DNA of 64,000 nt from Pseudomonadota bacterium (GTDB lineage: Bacteria; Pseudomonadota; Gammaproteobacteria; Burkholderiales; Thiobacillaceae), in NCBI GenBank assembly GCA_021802555.1, contig JAJZRU010000013.1:17010-81009 (forward strand), in the 5' to 3' direction. The notes under the pieces are model-generated. The model saw nothing but the letters and a program-made list of their open reading frames with translations, had not been told where the DNA came from and did not search any database. A program made the translations under genes and the position numbers. Numbering within the stretch: the stretch's first letter is position 1; each line of letters opens with the position of its first letter. Of the stretch, positions 47,704 through 58,683 are shown piece by piece.

Positions 47704-49503
47704 TCAGTGCACGGGCAGCGGGCTGAGCTGTTCGACGATCGGCCCCAACGCCCAGGCGGGGAAGAAGTTGAGCGCACCGACCAGAAACAGCGTGCCGATG
47801 AGCAGGCTGATGAACAGCGCGCCGTGCGTGGGCATGGTGCCGCTGCCGGGAGGAATGCGCTTTTTGGCGGCGAGTGAGCCGGCCAGTGCCAGGATGGGCA
47901 CGATGACCGCGAACCTGCCCAACAGCATCGCCACGCCCAGCAGGATGTTGTAGAACGGCGTATTGGCGGACAGGCCGGCGAACGCGCTGCCGTTGTTGTT
48001 GGCTGCCGAGGTGAAGGCATAGAGCATTTCGGAAAAACCATGCGCCCCGGGATTGGCCAGGCCGGCCACGCCTGCCGGCAGCACGGCCGCCAGGGCGGTT
48101 CCGACCAGCACCAGGATGGGCATGAGCAAGACGGCGATCGACAGCATCTTCATGTCGAAGGCCTCGATCTTCTTGCCGACGTATTCGGGGGTGCGTCCCA
48201 CCATCAGGCCGCCGATGAACACGGCCACCAGGGCAAATACCAACATACCGGCAAGGCCCGAACCGACGCCGCCGAAGATAACTTCGCCGAGCTGGATGAG
48301 GGCCATGGGCACCATGCCGCCCAGCGGCGTGTAGGAGTCGATCATGGAGTTCACCGCGCCGCAGGAGGTGGCGGTGGTCACGGCGTCGAACAGCACCGAG
48401 GCAGCGATGCCGAAGCGCGTCTCCTTGCCTTCCATGTTGCCGCCTGACTGCAGGGCGGTGTGCGCCTGGTCGACGCCCAGGGCGCCGATGGCCGGGTTGC
48501 CCTGGTGCTCGGCGGCAGCAAGGAGAGTGACCGCGACGGCGAACACCAGCGCCATGGCCGCGAGCAGCGCCCAGCCCTGACGGGTGTCGCCTACCGCGTA
48601 GCCGAAGGTGTAGACCAGCGCCGCCGGGATCAGCAGCACGGCGAGCATTTCCAGGAAGTTGGTGAGCGCGTTGGGGTTCTCGTAGGGATGGGCCGAATTG
48701 GCGTTGAAGAATCCGCCGCCGTTGGTGCCCAGTTCCTTGATCGCCTCCTGCGAGGCGACCGGCCCCATGGCGATGGTCTGCTGCGGGACGATGACGGTCT
48801 GGTTGACGACCTGGCCATCAGCGCCCTTGACGGGCTGTCCCGCTGCATCCAGCTTGGGCGCGGCGTAGGTGGTCGGCTCCAGCGTGGTGACGTTTTGATA
48901 GGCGGAGAAATTCTGGATCACGCCCTGGCTCACCAGCACCAACGCCAGCACGAAAGAGATGGGCAGCAAGGCATAGGCGGTGATGCGGTACAAATCCTTC
49001 CAGAAATTGCCGAGCAGCCGAGTGCTATGGCGCGCGAGGCCGCGGATGAGAACGAAGGCCACGGCGATGCCCGAGGCGGCGGAGAGGAAGTTCTGTACCG
49101 CGAGGCCGAGCATCTGGGTCAGGTAGCTCATGGTGGACTCGCCGGCATAGCCCTGCCAGTTGGTGTTGGTGACGAAACTGATCGCGGTATTGAAGCTCGA
49201 ATCCGGGCTCACGGCGCCGAAGTGTTGCGGATCGAGCGGCAACCACCCTTGTAGGCGTTGCAGCGCATAGAGCGCGACGGTGCCGATGGCGCTGAAGATG
49301 AGCAGGGCATAGCCATACTGGCGCCAGTCCATCTCGCCGTCGTCGACCCCGCAGAGCCGCAGCAGGCGCGTTTCGACGGCGGCCAGAGGCGCCCACGCGG
49401 GGCGGCCCTCCATGATCCAGGCAAAGTAGCGCCCCAAGGGCCTGACGGTCGCCAGCAATGCCGCCAGCAGAACCGCCAGCAGCACGAAGAATTCGGTGGT
49501 CAT
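47704..49503 (-). CDS. kdpA: KdpA, potassium-binding channel-like subunit
   Basis: A 599-aa membrane protein with about ten helices and four selectivity-filter-like loops. These include [41 protein letters not shown] and [11 protein letters not shown]. The start ATG at 49503 overlaps the kdpF stop. Confidence 0.97.
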   Translation of the reverse strand: MTTEFFVLLAVLLAALLATVRPLGRYFAWIMEGRPAWAPLAAVETRLLRLCGVDDGEMDWRQYGYALLIFSAIGTVALYALQRLQGWLPLDPQHFGAVSPDSSFNTAISFVTNTNWQGYAGESTMSYLTQMLGLAVQNFLSAASGIAVAFVLIRGLARHSTRLLGNFWKDLYRITAYALLPISFVLALVLVSQGVIQNFSAYQNVTTLEPTTYAAPKLDAAGQPVKGADGQVVNQTVIVPQQTIAMGPVASQEAIKELGTNGGGFFNANSAHPYENPNALTNFLEMLAVLLIPAALVYTFGYAVGDTRQGWALLAAMALVFAVAVTLLAAAEHQGNPAIGALGVDQAHTALQSGGNMEGKETRFGIAASVLFDAVTTATSCGAVNSMIDSYTPLGGMVPMALIQLGEVIFGGVGSGLAGMLVFALVAVFIGGLMVGRTPEYVGKKIEAFDMKMLSIAVLLMPILVLVGTALAAVLPAGVAGLANPGAHGFSEMLYAFTSAANNNGSAFAGLSANTPFYNILLGVAMLLGRFAVIVPILALAGSLAAKKRIPPGSGTMPTHGALFISLLIGTLFLVGALNFFPAWALGPIVEQLSPLPVH

Positions 49504-49592
49504 CAGAAGTCCTCCGCGCGGAACAGAGCGTAGAGGAGGTAGACCATCAGGGCGACTGCTGCCAGGGCACCGATCACGTAAAAAATGTTCAC
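49503..49592 (-). CDS. kdpF: KdpF, small stabilising subunit
   Basis: A 29-residue membrane peptide starting with GTG: MNIFYVIGALAAVALMVYLL followed by a short tail ending RAEDF. Length, single helix and position directly before kdpA match KdpF, which stabilises the KdpABC complex. The TGA overlaps the kdpA start codon. A GGAAGGAAG ribosome site lies in the end of the upstream micro-ORF. Confidence 0.88.
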   Translation of the reverse strand: MNIFYVIGALAAVALMVYLLYALFRAEDF

Positions 49593-49593
49593 G

Positions 49594-49686
49594 TCACTTC
49601 CTTCCCATGAGACGTTCGAACAGCGGGATCAGGACGCCCGTCAACGCGAACAGGAAGGCGATCAGCAGCAGGTAGAAAATATCCAC
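49594..49686 (-). CDS. 30-aa membrane micro-protein preceding kdpF
   Basis: GTG start, then DIFYLLLIAFLFALTGVLI, a turn, and PLFERLMGRK before the stop. It is one hydrophobic helix with a basic end, separated from kdpF by one base. Similar tiny frames of the type MD-Y/F-LLL...FALT...CERL stand before kdpF in other proteobacteria as far as I recall; no function is assigned. Tight coupling suggests a leader peptide or an extra subunit of the Kdp complex. Confidence 0.65.
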   Translation of the reverse strand: MDIFYLLLIAFLFALTGVLIPLFERLMGRK

Positions 49687-49711
49687 GGCTTTTTCCCGGG
49701 CATTGGACTCA

Positions 49712-49791
49712 AATATAGGTTAGTCCGCCGGGCGAATATTTTCTGAAAAGAGAAGAGGTGTTAGCGTAAAAAAGCTGTAAAAAACCAAAAA
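49712..49791 (-). promoter_or_regulatory. kdp promoter region with KdpE-like T-rich site
   Basis: On the minus strand TATATT (plus 49712-49717) is a good -10, 26 bases before the micro-ORF start; the -35 is poor, as expected for an activator-dependent promoter. About 50-75 bases further upstream lies TTTTTGGTTTTTTACAGC and then TTTTTTACGC (plus 49764-49791). It resembles the T-rich KdpE site of E. coli in composition and placement. Confidence 0.6.
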
Positions 49792-49837
49792 CCCCGATGG
49801 GAATGCGTAGATTCACCGACCTGCCTGCGGCAGGCCG

Positions 49838-52690
49838 CTACCCCGTATTGCGCATGCCGTTGGCGATGGCATTGATGGAGCGCTTCAGCGACAGCAGCCA
49901 GGCCTCCCTTTCCCGCTCCGTCAGGCCGGTGTCGCGGTAGCGCGCCAAGAGCCGGACCTGGATGTGGTTGAGGGGATCCATATAGGGCTTGCGGCGCGCC
50001 AGGGAAACGGCCAGGGCCGGGTTTTCCTCCAGCAGATTGTCGCTGCCCGCGACGCGCTTGACCCAGGCCACGGTGGCGTCGAATTCCGCCGCGATGGCCT
50101 CATAGATGTCGCGGGCGTTCTTCGCCTTGGACAGGCGCGCATACTCGCCGGCGATTTCCATGTCGGCCTTGGCCAGCGACATCTGCACGTTGGACAGCAG
50201 AGCGCGGAAAAACGGCCAGCGCGCGTACATTTCCTGCAGCAGCGGCAGCCGGGCCGCGCCGGCCTCGCTCAGGGCGGCGCCGATGCCGTACCAGGCCGGC
50301 AAGGTGTGGCGCGACTGCGCCCAGCCGAACACCCAGGGGATGGCGCGGATCGAGCCCATGGAGCGATCGGCCTTCTTGCGATGCGAGGGGCGCGAGCCCA
50401 TGTTAAGCGAGCCGATTTCCGACACCGGCGTGGCGTCGTAGAAATAATCCAGGAAGTTCGGCGTGCGTTCCGTGAGCTGCCGGTAGGCCGCCTCGCCGCT
50501 GCGCGCCAGGCCGGCCATCAAATCCAGATAGGCCTGCGGATATTCCACGCGACCGTGAGCCAGGGCGGTGCAGCTGGCCTTGATGAGGCCGGTGGCGCCC
50601 ATGCCGATTTCGTAGGCGGCGGTCTCCGGGTTGCTGTATTTGTAGTAGAGCATCTCGCCCTGCTCGGTGAACTTGATCTCGCCGTTCACGGTGCCCGGCG
50701 GCTGCGACAGGATGGCCTCGTGGGTGGGTCCGCCGCCGCGCCCCACGGTGCCGCCGCGGCCATGGAACAAGCGGCATTCGATGCCGTGCCGGCGCGTCAG
50801 CGCGATGATGGAAAGCTGCGCCTGGTAGAGATTCCAGGTGGACGCGAGGATGCCGCCGTCCTTGCAGGAATCCGAATAGCCCAGCATCACCTCCTGGCGG
50901 TTGCCGTTCGCGGCCAGCAGCGCGCGATAGCCCTTGTTGGCGAACAACGTCTGCAAAATGGCGTCGCTCTGGCGCAAATCCTCGATGGTCTCGAACAGCG
51001 GCGCCACCATCAGATGGCAATGCCAAGCGCCGCCGCGGTAGCCGCACAACTCCACCAGGCGCCCGAGGAACAGCACTTCCAGGACATGGGAGGCGGCGTG
51101 GGTCATGGAGATGACATAAGCGCCGAAAGTCTCCGCCCCCACCTCGGCGCGCAGCTTGGCCACGCGGCGGAACACTTCCAGCGTCTCGCGCGCCTCGGCG
51201 TCGAGCGCGCTCTCATCGAAGCTGATGGGATCGATGTGCGCGATCCAGGCCGACAGGCGCGCCTGGCGCGCCGCCTCGTCGGCGCCGGCATAGTCGTAGT
51301 CCGGATCGATCAGGCTCAGTACCGCCGCCACGGCGCGGCTGTGCACGGTGGACTCCTGGCGGATGTCGAGCTGCAGGAGATGGAAACCGAAGCTCTCGAC
51401 CAGGCGAATGAGCTTGCGCAGTTCCTGGTTGGCGATGATGCGGTCGCCGTCGGCGACGAGCGAATTCCGCACCAGGTACAGATCGCGCAGGAACTCCCCG
51501 GCGGCGTCGTAGGCCAGCTGGCTGCGGATGGCCGGCATGCCCGCCAGGCACTGGCTCACGTAGGAAAGATTCGCCTCCAGGCGCGCGAGCATGAAACCGC
51601 ACATGCGCCGATAGGGCTCGTTGGCGTACTGCCGCGCCGCGGAACCGCGGTACACCTGCTCGGCGTATTCGCTCTCGTAGTGCTTCAGGCGCTTCTTGAA
51701 CGGCGCGCTCAAACGGCACCAGTCGAGGCTGTGCGTGAGCGTCTGGCGCAGTTCGCGCACACGGCCGACATACTCCTCCAGTGCGGTGCGCATCTGGGTA
51801 TGCACGGTCCATTCGGTGATCTCGGCGGTGACATAGGGGTTGCCGTCGCGGTCCCCGCCTATCCAGGAGCCGAAACGCACAAAACTGGGCACCGCCGCTA
51901 CGGGCTCGCCCTCAATGTCGCTGCCGTAGTGCTTGTGCACCGCCTTTTCCAGAAAGCGGTAGGCCTGCGGCACGGCCTCGAACAGGCTTTCCTTGACGTA
52001 ATAAAGCCCGTTGCGCACTTCGTCCTGGACGGCGAGCTTGGCCGAGCGGATTTCGTCCGTGCGCCACACCACCTGGATTTCGGCCGCGAGCTGGTATTCG
52101 GTCTCGGCCCGGCCGTCGCGCCCCAGGGTGGGATCGTGCAGCCGGTCGCACAGCAGGAAGATGCGCCGCATGCCTTCCATCACGGCGCGGCGGCGCGCCT
52201 CCGTGGGATGCGCGGTGAACACCGGCATGTAGATCGAGCGCTGCAGCAGTTTCTCCAGAGTGGGGGCCGAAAGACCCTGCTCCTTGAGGGCGGCCAGGGT
52301 GCGCTCGAAGGAACCTTCCCACAGGCCGGCGCCGTGCGTCAGCAGGCGGCGGCGGTTGCGATGGGCATAGCTCTCTTCCGCAACGTTCACGAGCTTGAAA
52401 TAGGCGGAGAAGGCACGCACCACCAGCTCCAGCTTTTCCGCCGGGAAGGCATCGATGAGCGCCATGAGCGCCGCGCGCCGCGCCGCGTCCTCCTGCTGAT
52501 GAAGCTCGGCAAAGCCGCGCCGCAGGGTTTCCACCGCCTCGAACACGTCCCGGCCGGCATGTTCGATGAGCACCTCGCCCAGCAGTTGGCCCAGGAGCTT
52601 GACCTGCGCGCGCAATTGATCGTCGGTGAGGAGTTCCAGAGGTGCGTTCATGGCTGGCGGAGTAGCACGGGCAACCGCTGATTTTCGCAT
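49838..52690 (-). CDS. ppc: phosphoenolpyruvate carboxylase
   Basis: Anaplerotic enzyme converting PEP and bicarbonate to oxaloacetate. The 950-aa product has VFTAHPTEA, GYSDSCKDGG, FHGRGGTVGRGGGPTH and the C-terminal ...IANGMRNTG. The start at 52690 was chosen because GAGGAG sits eight bases before it. An internal ATG at 52651 (MNAPLELL) would give 937 aa and fits family alignments equally, but lacks a ribosome site. It starts 12 bases after purL and is probably co-transcribed with it. Confidence 0.96.
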   Translation of the reverse strand: MRKSAVARATPPAMNAPLELLTDDQLRAQVKLLGQLLGEVLIEHAGRDVFEAVETLRRGFAELHQQEDAARRAALMALIDAFPAEKLELVVRAFSAYFKLVNVAEESYAHRNRRRLLTHGAGLWEGSFERTLAALKEQGLSAPTLEKLLQRSIYMPVFTAHPTEARRRAVMEGMRRIFLLCDRLHDPTLGRDGRAETEYQLAAEIQVVWRTDEIRSAKLAVQDEVRNGLYYVKESLFEAVPQAYRFLEKAVHKHYGSDIEGEPVAAVPSFVRFGSWIGGDRDGNPYVTAEITEWTVHTQMRTALEEYVGRVRELRQTLTHSLDWCRLSAPFKKRLKHYESEYAEQVYRGSAARQYANEPYRRMCGFMLARLEANLSYVSQCLAGMPAIRSQLAYDAAGEFLRDLYLVRNSLVADGDRIIANQELRKLIRLVESFGFHLLQLDIRQESTVHSRAVAAVLSLIDPDYDYAGADEAARQARLSAWIAHIDPISFDESALDAEARETLEVFRRVAKLRAEVGAETFGAYVISMTHAASHVLEVLFLGRLVELCGYRGGAWHCHLMVAPLFETIEDLRQSDAILQTLFANKGYRALLAANGNRQEVMLGYSDSCKDGGILASTWNLYQAQLSIIALTRRHGIECRLFHGRGGTVGRGGGPTHEAILSQPPGTVNGEIKFTEQGEMLYYKYSNPETAAYEIGMGATGLIKASCTALAHGRVEYPQAYLDLMAGLARSGEAAYRQLTERTPNFLDYFYDATPVSEIGSLNMGSRPSHRKKADRSMGSIRAIPWVFGWAQSRHTLPAWYGIGAALSEAGAARLPLLQEMYARWPFFRALLSNVQMSLAKADMEIAGEYARLSKAKNARDIYEAIAAEFDATVAWVKRVAGSDNLLEENPALAVSLARRKPYMDPLNHIQVRLLARYRDTGLTEREREAWLLSLKRSINAIANGMRNTG

Positions 52691-52702
52691 TTTCGGCGCT
52701 CC

Positions 52703-55700
52703 TCAGCCCAGCCAGGCGCGTGCGTTGCGGAACATGCGCAGCCAGGGGCCGTCCGCGCCCAGGCCGTCCGGGCGCCAAGACAGTTGCACGCTGCGGAACA
52801 CCCGTTCCGGATGCGGCATGAGGATGGTGAAGCGGCCGTCGGCCGTGGTGAAGGCCGTGGCGCCGCCGGGGGAGCCGTTGGGGTTGAAGGGATAAGCCTC
52901 GGTGGGGCGGCCTTGATGGTCGACGTAGCGCAGCGCCGCAATAGCCGCGCCTGCGTGCGCGGGATCGCGGTAAGCCACCCTGCCCTCGCCGTGCGACACG
53001 ACGATGGGCAGGCGCGAACCCTGCATGCCGGCGAGGAACAGCGAGGGCGAGTCGAGCACTTCCACCATGACGAAGCGGGCCTCGAATTGCTCGGACGCAT
53101 TGCGCTCGAAGCGCGGCCAGGTCTCGGCGCCGGGGATCAGTTCGTGCAGTTGGCTCATCATCTGGCAGCCGTTGCACACGCCCAGGGCGAAGGTGTCGGG
53201 ACGGGCGAAGAAGGCGGCAAACTCATCACGCGCCTGGGTATTGAAGAGGATGGACTTGGCCCAGCCGCCGCCCGCGCCCAGCACGTCGCCATAGGAAAAA
53301 CCGCCGCAGGCCGCCAGGCCCCGGAAGTCGGCCAGGCGCACGCGGCCGGACAGGATATCGCTCATGTGTACGTCGTAGGCGGCAAAGCCGGCGCGCTCGA
53401 AGGCGGCCGCCATTTCCACCTGGCCGTTCACGCCCTGCTCGCGCAGAACCGCGAGGCGGGGGCGCGCGCCGCGCGCGATATAGGGTGCCGCGACATCATC
53501 GGCCGGATCGAAACTTGGTTCATAGCTCAGGCCCGGGTCGTGCGCTTCGCCCTGGCGCGCGAACTCCTGCGCCGCGCACTCGGGGTTGTCGCGCAGGCGC
53601 GCCACCTGGTAGCCGGTCTCGCTCCAGGCCGCCTGCAGCAGCGCGCGCGGTGCGTCGTACACGCAGGCCTCCAAGCGGAAGACGCGCAGGCGGTCCAGTG
53701 CGTTGAGAGTGCCGACGACGTGGAATTCGGAGCGCAGGCCGGCGGCGAAGAAGGCCGCCATCACCGCCGCCGTGTCGCTGCGGCGCACCTGCAGGACGGC
53801 GCCCGCCTCTTCGTTGAAGAGGACGCTGAAGAGTTTCTCGCTGTATTGGCCGGGGCTGATCTCGGGTTCCGGCTCGCCGCCCTCTTCCGCATCGAGGCGG
53901 ATCTTGTCGTAGCACAGCTCGTCGATATCCAGATCCACGCCGCAATGCCCGGCAAAGGTCATTTCCGCCAGGCAGGCGAACAACCCGCCGTCGGAGCGGT
54001 CATGATAGGCCAGCAGACGGCCTTCCCGGTGCAGCTTCTGCACCGTGGCGAAAAAGCCCTGCAGGCGCGCGGCGTCGGGCGCGTCGGGGCAGGACTCGCC
54101 CACCTGCCTGTAGACCTGAGCAAAACTGGACGCGCCCAGGCGATTCCTGCCCAGCCCCAGGTCGATGAGGATCAGATCGGTCTCGCCCTGGTCGGTGCGC
54201 AGCTGCGGCGTGAGGTGGCTCGATGCATCCGGCGTGCGCGCAAAGGCCGAGACCACCAGCGAGATCGGCGCGGTGACGGCCTTGTCGCGGCCGTCCTCCT
54301 GCCACACCGTCTTCATGCTCATGGAATCCTTGCCCACCGGGATGCTGATGCCCAGCTCCCGGCAATAGCGCGTCACCGCCTCCACCGTGTCGTAAAGCGC
54401 GGCGTCCTCGCCCGCATGCCCCGCGGGCGCCATCCAGTTGGCCGACAGCTTGACTTCGGCCAGACCGGCGACGCTCGCCGCGGCGAGATTGGTCAGCGCT
54501 TCCGCCACCGCCATGCGCCCCGAGGCGGGCGCGTCCAGCAGCGCCAGGGGCGCCTTCTCTCCCAGGGCGAAAACCTCGCCCTGCAAGGTTCTGTAGCCCA
54601 TGACCGTGATGGCGCAGTCGGCCACCGGCACCTGCCAGGGCCCGACCATCTGGTCGCGCGCGGTCAGGCCGCCGACGCTGCGGTCGCCGATGCTGATGAG
54701 AAACTGCTTGGAAGCCACGCCGGGCATGCGCAGCACGCGCAGCGCGGCCTCGTTCAAATCGATGCCGGCCAGCCGCAGCGGGCTGCGCACGGGCGCCGCA
54801 TGCTCCGCTTGGCGCGTCATCTTGGGCGGCTTGCCCAGGATCACGTCGAGCGGCACCTTGACCGGCCAGTTGCCGAAATGGCGGTCGCCCACTTCCAGCA
54901 GGCCTTCCGCCGTGGCCTCGCCCAGCACGGCATAGGGACAGCGCTCGCGCCGGCAGCAGGCGTCGAACTCGGCCAGGCGCTGCGGCGCAATGGCCAGGAC
55001 GTAACGCTCCTGCGCTTCGTTGCTCCAGATTTCGCGCGGCGACATGCCGGAAGCCTCCAGCGGCACGGCGCGCAGCTCGAAGCGGCCGCCGCAGCCGCCG
55101 CCGTGCACCAGCTCGGGCAGCGCGTTGGACAGGCCGCCGGCGCCGACGTCGTGGATGGAGAGGATGGGATTTTCGGCGCCCTGCTGCCAGCAGCGGTCGA
55201 TGACCTCCTGAGCGCGCCGCTGCATCTCGGCGTTGCCGCGCTGCACGGAATCGAAGTCCAGGCTCTCGGTGTTGGCCCCCGTGCTCATGCTCGAAGCCGC
55301 GCCGCCGCCGAGGCCGATGGGCAGGCCCGGACCGCCCAGCTGGATGAGCAGGGCGCCGGCCGGCAGAGGCGCTTTGTGCACATGATCGGCGCGGATGTTG
55401 CCCACGCCGCCGGCCAGCATGATGGGCTTGTGATAGCCGCGGCGCTGGCCGCCGACAGTTTCCTCGAAGCTGCGGAAATAGCCGGCCAGGTTGGGGCGGC
55501 CGAATTCGTTGTTGAACGCCGCCGCGCCGATGGGGCCCTCGATCATGATGTCCAAGGCGGAGACGATGCGCGCCGGGCGGCCGTAGGGCTCGGCCTCCCA
55601 GGGCTGCTCGTAGCCCGGGATGTTGAGATTGGACACGGAAAACCCCGCCAGCCCCGCCTTGGGCTTGGCGCCGCGCCCGGTCGCGCCCTCGTCGCGTATC

Positions 55701-56656
55701 TCGCCGCCGGCGCCGGTGGCGGCGCCCGGAAACGGCGCAATGGCGGTGGGATGGTTGTGCGTCTCCACCTTCATGAGGACGTGGGTCGCCTCCTGCGCAT
55801 AGCCGTAGGCACCGCCGGCGCCGGGATAAAAGCGCTCGACCTGCTCGCCGGCGATGACGGCGGCATTGTCTTCGTAGGCGGACAGCGTGCCCTGGGGATG
55901 GGCCGCATGCGTGGCGCGGATCATGGCGAACAGGCTGCTGTCGCGGGGCGTGCCGTCGATCACCCAGGCGGCGTTGAAGATCTTGTGGCGGCAGTGCTCG
56001 GAATTGGCCTGGGCGAACATCATCAGCTCGACGTCCGTGGGATTGCGCCCCAGGCGCAGGAAATTCTCCGCCAGATAATCGATCTCGTCTTCCGACAAGG
56101 CCAGGCCGAACTCGCGATTGGCCGCCGCCAGCGCGGAACGGCCCCCGGCCATGACGTCCACCTCGGCATAGGGCTTGGGTTCCAGATGCCGGAACAGCGC
56201 CGCGGCGTCCTGGGGGTAGCGCAGCACGCTTTCGGTCATGCGGTCGTGCAGGGCCGGCAGCAGCCGTTCCAGTTCCTCGCCGGCAAAAAATTCGCCGGCC
56301 GGGTTTTCCAGCAGATAGGCAATGCCGCGCTCGGCGCGCATCACCTTGGCGAGGCCGCAGTTGTGCAGGATGTCGGTGGCCTTGGAGGACCAGGGCGACA
56401 CCGTGCCCAGGCGCGGCACTACCACCAGCGCGGTGCCGTCGAAGCCGAGCGGCGCCGGCTCCGGAGCATAGGCGAGCGCCGTTTCCAGCACTTCCTGCTC
56501 GCGGCTGTCCAGTTCCTCCCGCACCTCGACGAAATGCCAATAGTGGGTATGCACGCGCCCCAGCGCAATGCCGCTGCGGGCCGCCTGGGCGCGGATTTTT
56601 TCGATGCGGAAGGGCGACAGCGCGGTGCCGCCGCGCAGATAGAGGACGTGGGCCAT
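52703..56656 (-). CDS. purL: phosphoribosylformylglycinamidine synthase
   Basis: Large single-chain FGAM synthetase of purine synthesis, 1317 aa. The N-terminal PurS-like and linker parts contain [24 protein letters not shown]. Two AIR-synthase-like halves follow ([46 protein letters not shown]). A C-terminal class I glutaminase has [11 protein letters not shown] with the catalytic cysteine and PHPERVFR. Nothing is missing. ppc follows in the same direction. Confidence 0.97.
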   Translation of the reverse strand: MAHVLYLRGGTALSPFRIEKIRAQAARSGIALGRVHTHYWHFVEVREELDSREQEVLETALAYAPEPAPLGFDGTALVVVPRLGTVSPWSSKATDILHNCGLAKVMRAERGIAYLLENPAGEFFAGEELERLLPALHDRMTESVLRYPQDAAALFRHLEPKPYAEVDVMAGGRSALAAANREFGLALSEDEIDYLAENFLRLGRNPTDVELMMFAQANSEHCRHKIFNAAWVIDGTPRDSSLFAMIRATHAAHPQGTLSAYEDNAAVIAGEQVERFYPGAGGAYGYAQEATHVLMKVETHNHPTAIAPFPGAATGAGGEIRDEGATGRGAKPKAGLAGFSVSNLNIPGYEQPWEAEPYGRPARIVSALDIMIEGPIGAAAFNNEFGRPNLAGYFRSFEETVGGQRRGYHKPIMLAGGVGNIRADHVHKAPLPAGALLIQLGGPGLPIGLGGGAASSMSTGANTESLDFDSVQRGNAEMQRRAQEVIDRCWQQGAENPILSIHDVGAGGLSNALPELVHGGGCGGRFELRAVPLEASGMSPREIWSNEAQERYVLAIAPQRLAEFDACCRRERCPYAVLGEATAEGLLEVGDRHFGNWPVKVPLDVILGKPPKMTRQAEHAAPVRSPLRLAGIDLNEAALRVLRMPGVASKQFLISIGDRSVGGLTARDQMVGPWQVPVADCAITVMGYRTLQGEVFALGEKAPLALLDAPASGRMAVAEALTNLAAASVAGLAEVKLSANWMAPAGHAGEDAALYDTVEAVTRYCRELGISIPVGKDSMSMKTVWQEDGRDKAVTAPISLVVSAFARTPDASSHLTPQLRTDQGETDLILIDLGLGRNRLGASSFAQVYRQVGESCPDAPDAARLQGFFATVQKLHREGRLLAYHDRSDGGLFACLAEMTFAGHCGVDLDIDELCYDKIRLDAEEGGEPEPEISPGQYSEKLFSVLFNEEAGAVLQVRRSDTAAVMAAFFAAGLRSEFHVVGTLNALDRLRVFRLEACVYDAPRALLQAAWSETGYQVARLRDNPECAAQEFARQGEAHDPGLSYEPSFDPADDVAAPYIARGARPRLAVLREQGVNGQVEMAAAFERAGFAAYDVHMSDILSGRVRLADFRGLAACGGFSYGDVLGAGGGWAKSILFNTQARDEFAAFFARPDTFALGVCNGCQMMSQLHELIPGAETWPRFERNASEQFEARFVMVEVLDSPSLFLAGMQGSRLPIVVSHGEGRVAYRDPAHAGAAIAALRYVDHQGRPTEAYPFNPNGSPGGATAFTTADGRFTILMPHPERVFRSVQLSWRPDGLGADGPWLRMFRNARAWLG

Positions 56657-56805
56657 GGGCAGATGGAACGGCGGAAAGCGCCATTTTACCCGAGGCGGCG
56701 GGCACGCTCACGGTTCCGTGCGGCGGGCAAAAGCCGCTACACTTGCGGGCGAGTCGGCGCGCGCATCGCGCCGGCACGCATCTCCGCTCTTCGACGAGGC
56801 CCGAC

Positions 56806-57822
56806 ATGATACTGGTTACCGGCGGCGCCGGTTACATCGGCTCCCACACCGTGGTGCAATTGCTGGAAGCCGGACGGCAGGTGCTCATTCTGGACAATTT
56901 TTCCAACAGCAAGCCCATGGTGCTGCAGCGCATCGCGCGCATCGCCGGACGGCAGGCCGAATTCGTCGAAGGCGACGTGCGCGACGAGCGGCTGCTGAAC
57001 TATCTGTTCCGCGAATATCCGCTCAGCTCGGTCATCCACTTCGCGGGCCTCAAGGCCGTGGGCGAATCGGTCGCCCAGCCCCTGCGCTATTACGAAAACA
57101 ACGTCGCCGGCAGCATTGCGCTGCTCGCCGCCATGCAGCGCGCCAACGTGAAAACGCTGGTGTTCTCCTCCTCCGCCACGGTATACGGCGATCCGCACAG
57201 CGTGCCAATCCGCGAGGATTTTCCGCTCTCGGCCACCAATCCCTACGGGCGCAGCAAGCTCATGATCGAGGACATCCTGCGCGACGCCGCGGCGGCCGAT
57301 CCGCAGTGGCGCGTCGCCCTGCTGCGCTATTTCAACCCCGTGGGCGCGCATGAATCCGGCCTCATCGGCGAGGACCCGCAGGGCATCCCCAACAACCTCA
57401 TGCCCTACATCAGCCAGGTGGCCGTGGGCTTGCGGCCCTTCCTGCAAGTGTTCGGCAACGACTATCCTACGCCGGACGGCACGGGCGTGCGCGATTACAT
57501 CCACGTGGTCGATCTCGCGCGCGGCCATCTCGCGGCCCTGGACGCGCTGGGGAAGCCCCATGCCGATCCGGTTCTGACCGTGAATCTGGGCACCGGCCAC
57601 GGCTACTCCGTGCTGGAAATGGTGGGCGCCTTTGGCCGCGCCAGCGGGCGCGAGGTGCCCTACCGCATCGTCAGCCGCCGCCCGGGCGATGTGGCCGCCT
57701 GCTATGCCGACCCCAGCCGCGCGCGCGAACTGTTGGGCTGGCAGGCAGAAAAATCGCTCGACGACATGTGCCGGGACGCTTGGCGCTGGCAATCGCAGAA
57801 CCCGCAGGGCTACGCTGCCTAG
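56806..57822 (+). CDS. galE: UDP-glucose 4-epimerase
   Basis: Short-chain dehydrogenase-type epimerase interconverting UDP-glucose and UDP-galactose for envelope sugars. The 338-aa product has the NAD motif GGAGYIG (6-12), catalytic Ser121-123 region SSSATVYGD, Tyr147 and Lys151 (NPYGRSK), and [15 protein letters not shown]. It is divergent from purL with 150 bases between. No other galactose or polysaccharide gene is adjacent. Confidence 0.96.
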   Translation: MILVTGGAGYIGSHTVVQLLEAGRQVLILDNFSNSKPMVLQRIARIAGRQAEFVEGDVRDERLLNYLFREYPLSSVIHFAGLKAVGESVAQPLRYYENNVAGSIALLAAMQRANVKTLVFSSSATVYGDPHSVPIREDFPLSATNPYGRSKLMIEDILRDAAAADPQWRVALLRYFNPVGAHESGLIGEDPQGIPNNLMPYISQVAVGLRPFLQVFGNDYPTPDGTGVRDYIHVVDLARGHLAALDALGKPHADPVLTVNLGTGHGYSVLEMVGAFGRASGREVPYRIVSRRPGDVAACYADPSRARELLGWQAEKSLDDMCRDAWRWQSQNPQGYAA

Positions 57823-57830
57823 CCGACAGA

Positions 57831-57845
57831 ATTTCCTAAGGAAAT
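57831..57845. promoter_or_regulatory. 15-bp perfect palindrome between galE and the cytochrome b561 gene
   Basis: ATTTCCTAAGGAAAT (7-bp arms around one base) lies 52 bases upstream of the cytochrome gene and nine after galE. It is too short and lacks a T-tract for a terminator, so it may be an operator. The regulator is unknown. Confidence 0.4.
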
Positions 57846-57896
57846 GCTAAGCCGGCAACGGCATCATGCGTTTTTGCTTTCTTCCACGTCGCCATC

Positions 57897-58478
57897 ATGA
57901 CCGCACAACCGGCCCTGCATAAACCCACCCAGGTCCTGCACAACCTCATGGCCTTGCTGATTACGGCACAACTGGCCGTCGGCGCCCTCATGCACGCCCC
58001 GCGCCCCGGCGAAGCGCCCAGCACGATGTTCGAGCTGCACGAGGTGCTGGGCCTGACCAGCCTGGCGACGGTCGCGGCCTTTGTCGCCTGGGCCTTGCTG
58101 CGCCGCGTCGATACCCCCGTGCGCCAGCTGTTTCCCTGGTTCGGGGAGGCGCGCGCCCGCGTGCTGGGGCAGTTCGTCCTCCTGCTGCGCGGCCTTTGGC
58201 AACGCCGGCTGCCCGACCCCGAGGCCACGGCGGATTTCGCTTCCGCCATCCATGGCCTCGGCCTGCTGGCCGCTCTCGGCATGAGCGCCAGCGGCGGTGT
58301 GTATTGGCTGTTGGGCGACCTGCTCGGCGACACCGGAGGCTTCGCGCACCCGGTGGCGGAATTGCACAGCGCGCTGGCCAATCTGATGTGGGCCTATCTG
58401 GGCGGCCACACCCTCATGGCCGTCGCGCATCAGTGGCTGGGCCACGGCACCTTGCGGCGCATCCTCGGCAGAGCCTGA
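57897..58478 (+). CDS. cytochrome b561-type di-haem membrane protein
   Basis: A 193-aa protein with four hydrophobic helices. Histidines suitable for haem ligation are His15, His48, the His of AIHGLG and those in GGHTLMAVAHQWLGH. Length and pattern match bacterial b561/Ni-Fe hydrogenase cytochrome b-like proteins such as CybB, which exchange electrons with quinones. Its redox partner is not encoded nearby. Confidence 0.88.
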   Translation: MTAQPALHKPTQVLHNLMALLITAQLAVGALMHAPRPGEAPSTMFELHEVLGLTSLATVAAFVAWALLRRVDTPVRQLFPWFGEARARVLGQFVLLLRGLWQRRLPDPEATADFASAIHGLGLLAALGMSASGGVYWLLGDLLGDTGGFAHPVAELHSALANLMWAYLGGHTLMAVAHQWLGHGTLRRILGRA

Positions 58479-58548
58479 GCGCATGGCGCTGACGCCGCGC
58501 CGCACGATGATCGGCGCCATCCCCTTGACCGTTTCCCTTACCCCGCCC

Positions 58549-58610
58549 TCTCCCAGAGGAAGAATAGTCTTTCGCCCTTCTCCCTCTGGGAGAAGGTGGC
58601 GCGCAGCGCC
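58549..58610. repeat. intergenic double-hairpin repeat
   Basis: TCTCCCAGAGG (58549-58559) pairs with CCTCTGGGAGA (58583-58593). A second hairpin GGCGC-gca-GCGCC (58598-58610) and GGATGAGGG follow. It is a common family of intergenic repeats in beta- and gammaproteobacteria, here in the 205-base gap between the b561 and DedA-PAP2 genes, which holds no gene. Confidence 0.75.
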
Positions 58611-58683
58611 GGATGAGGGTGCCGCCGAATCCGGTGGCGGCGACTGTCATGCGCTCAGGCGATCATCAATAAAGTAGCGGGTC

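Noticed and set aside
49964..52681. 905-codon open frame on the plus strand opposite ppc
   Set aside because: Antisense shadow of a complete ppc with no recognisable domain.
52784..56809. 1341-codon open frame on the plus strand opposite purL
   Set aside because: It mirrors purL codon structure in GC-rich DNA, has a His/Gln/Ala/Gly-rich product without motifs, and purL is complete on the other strand.
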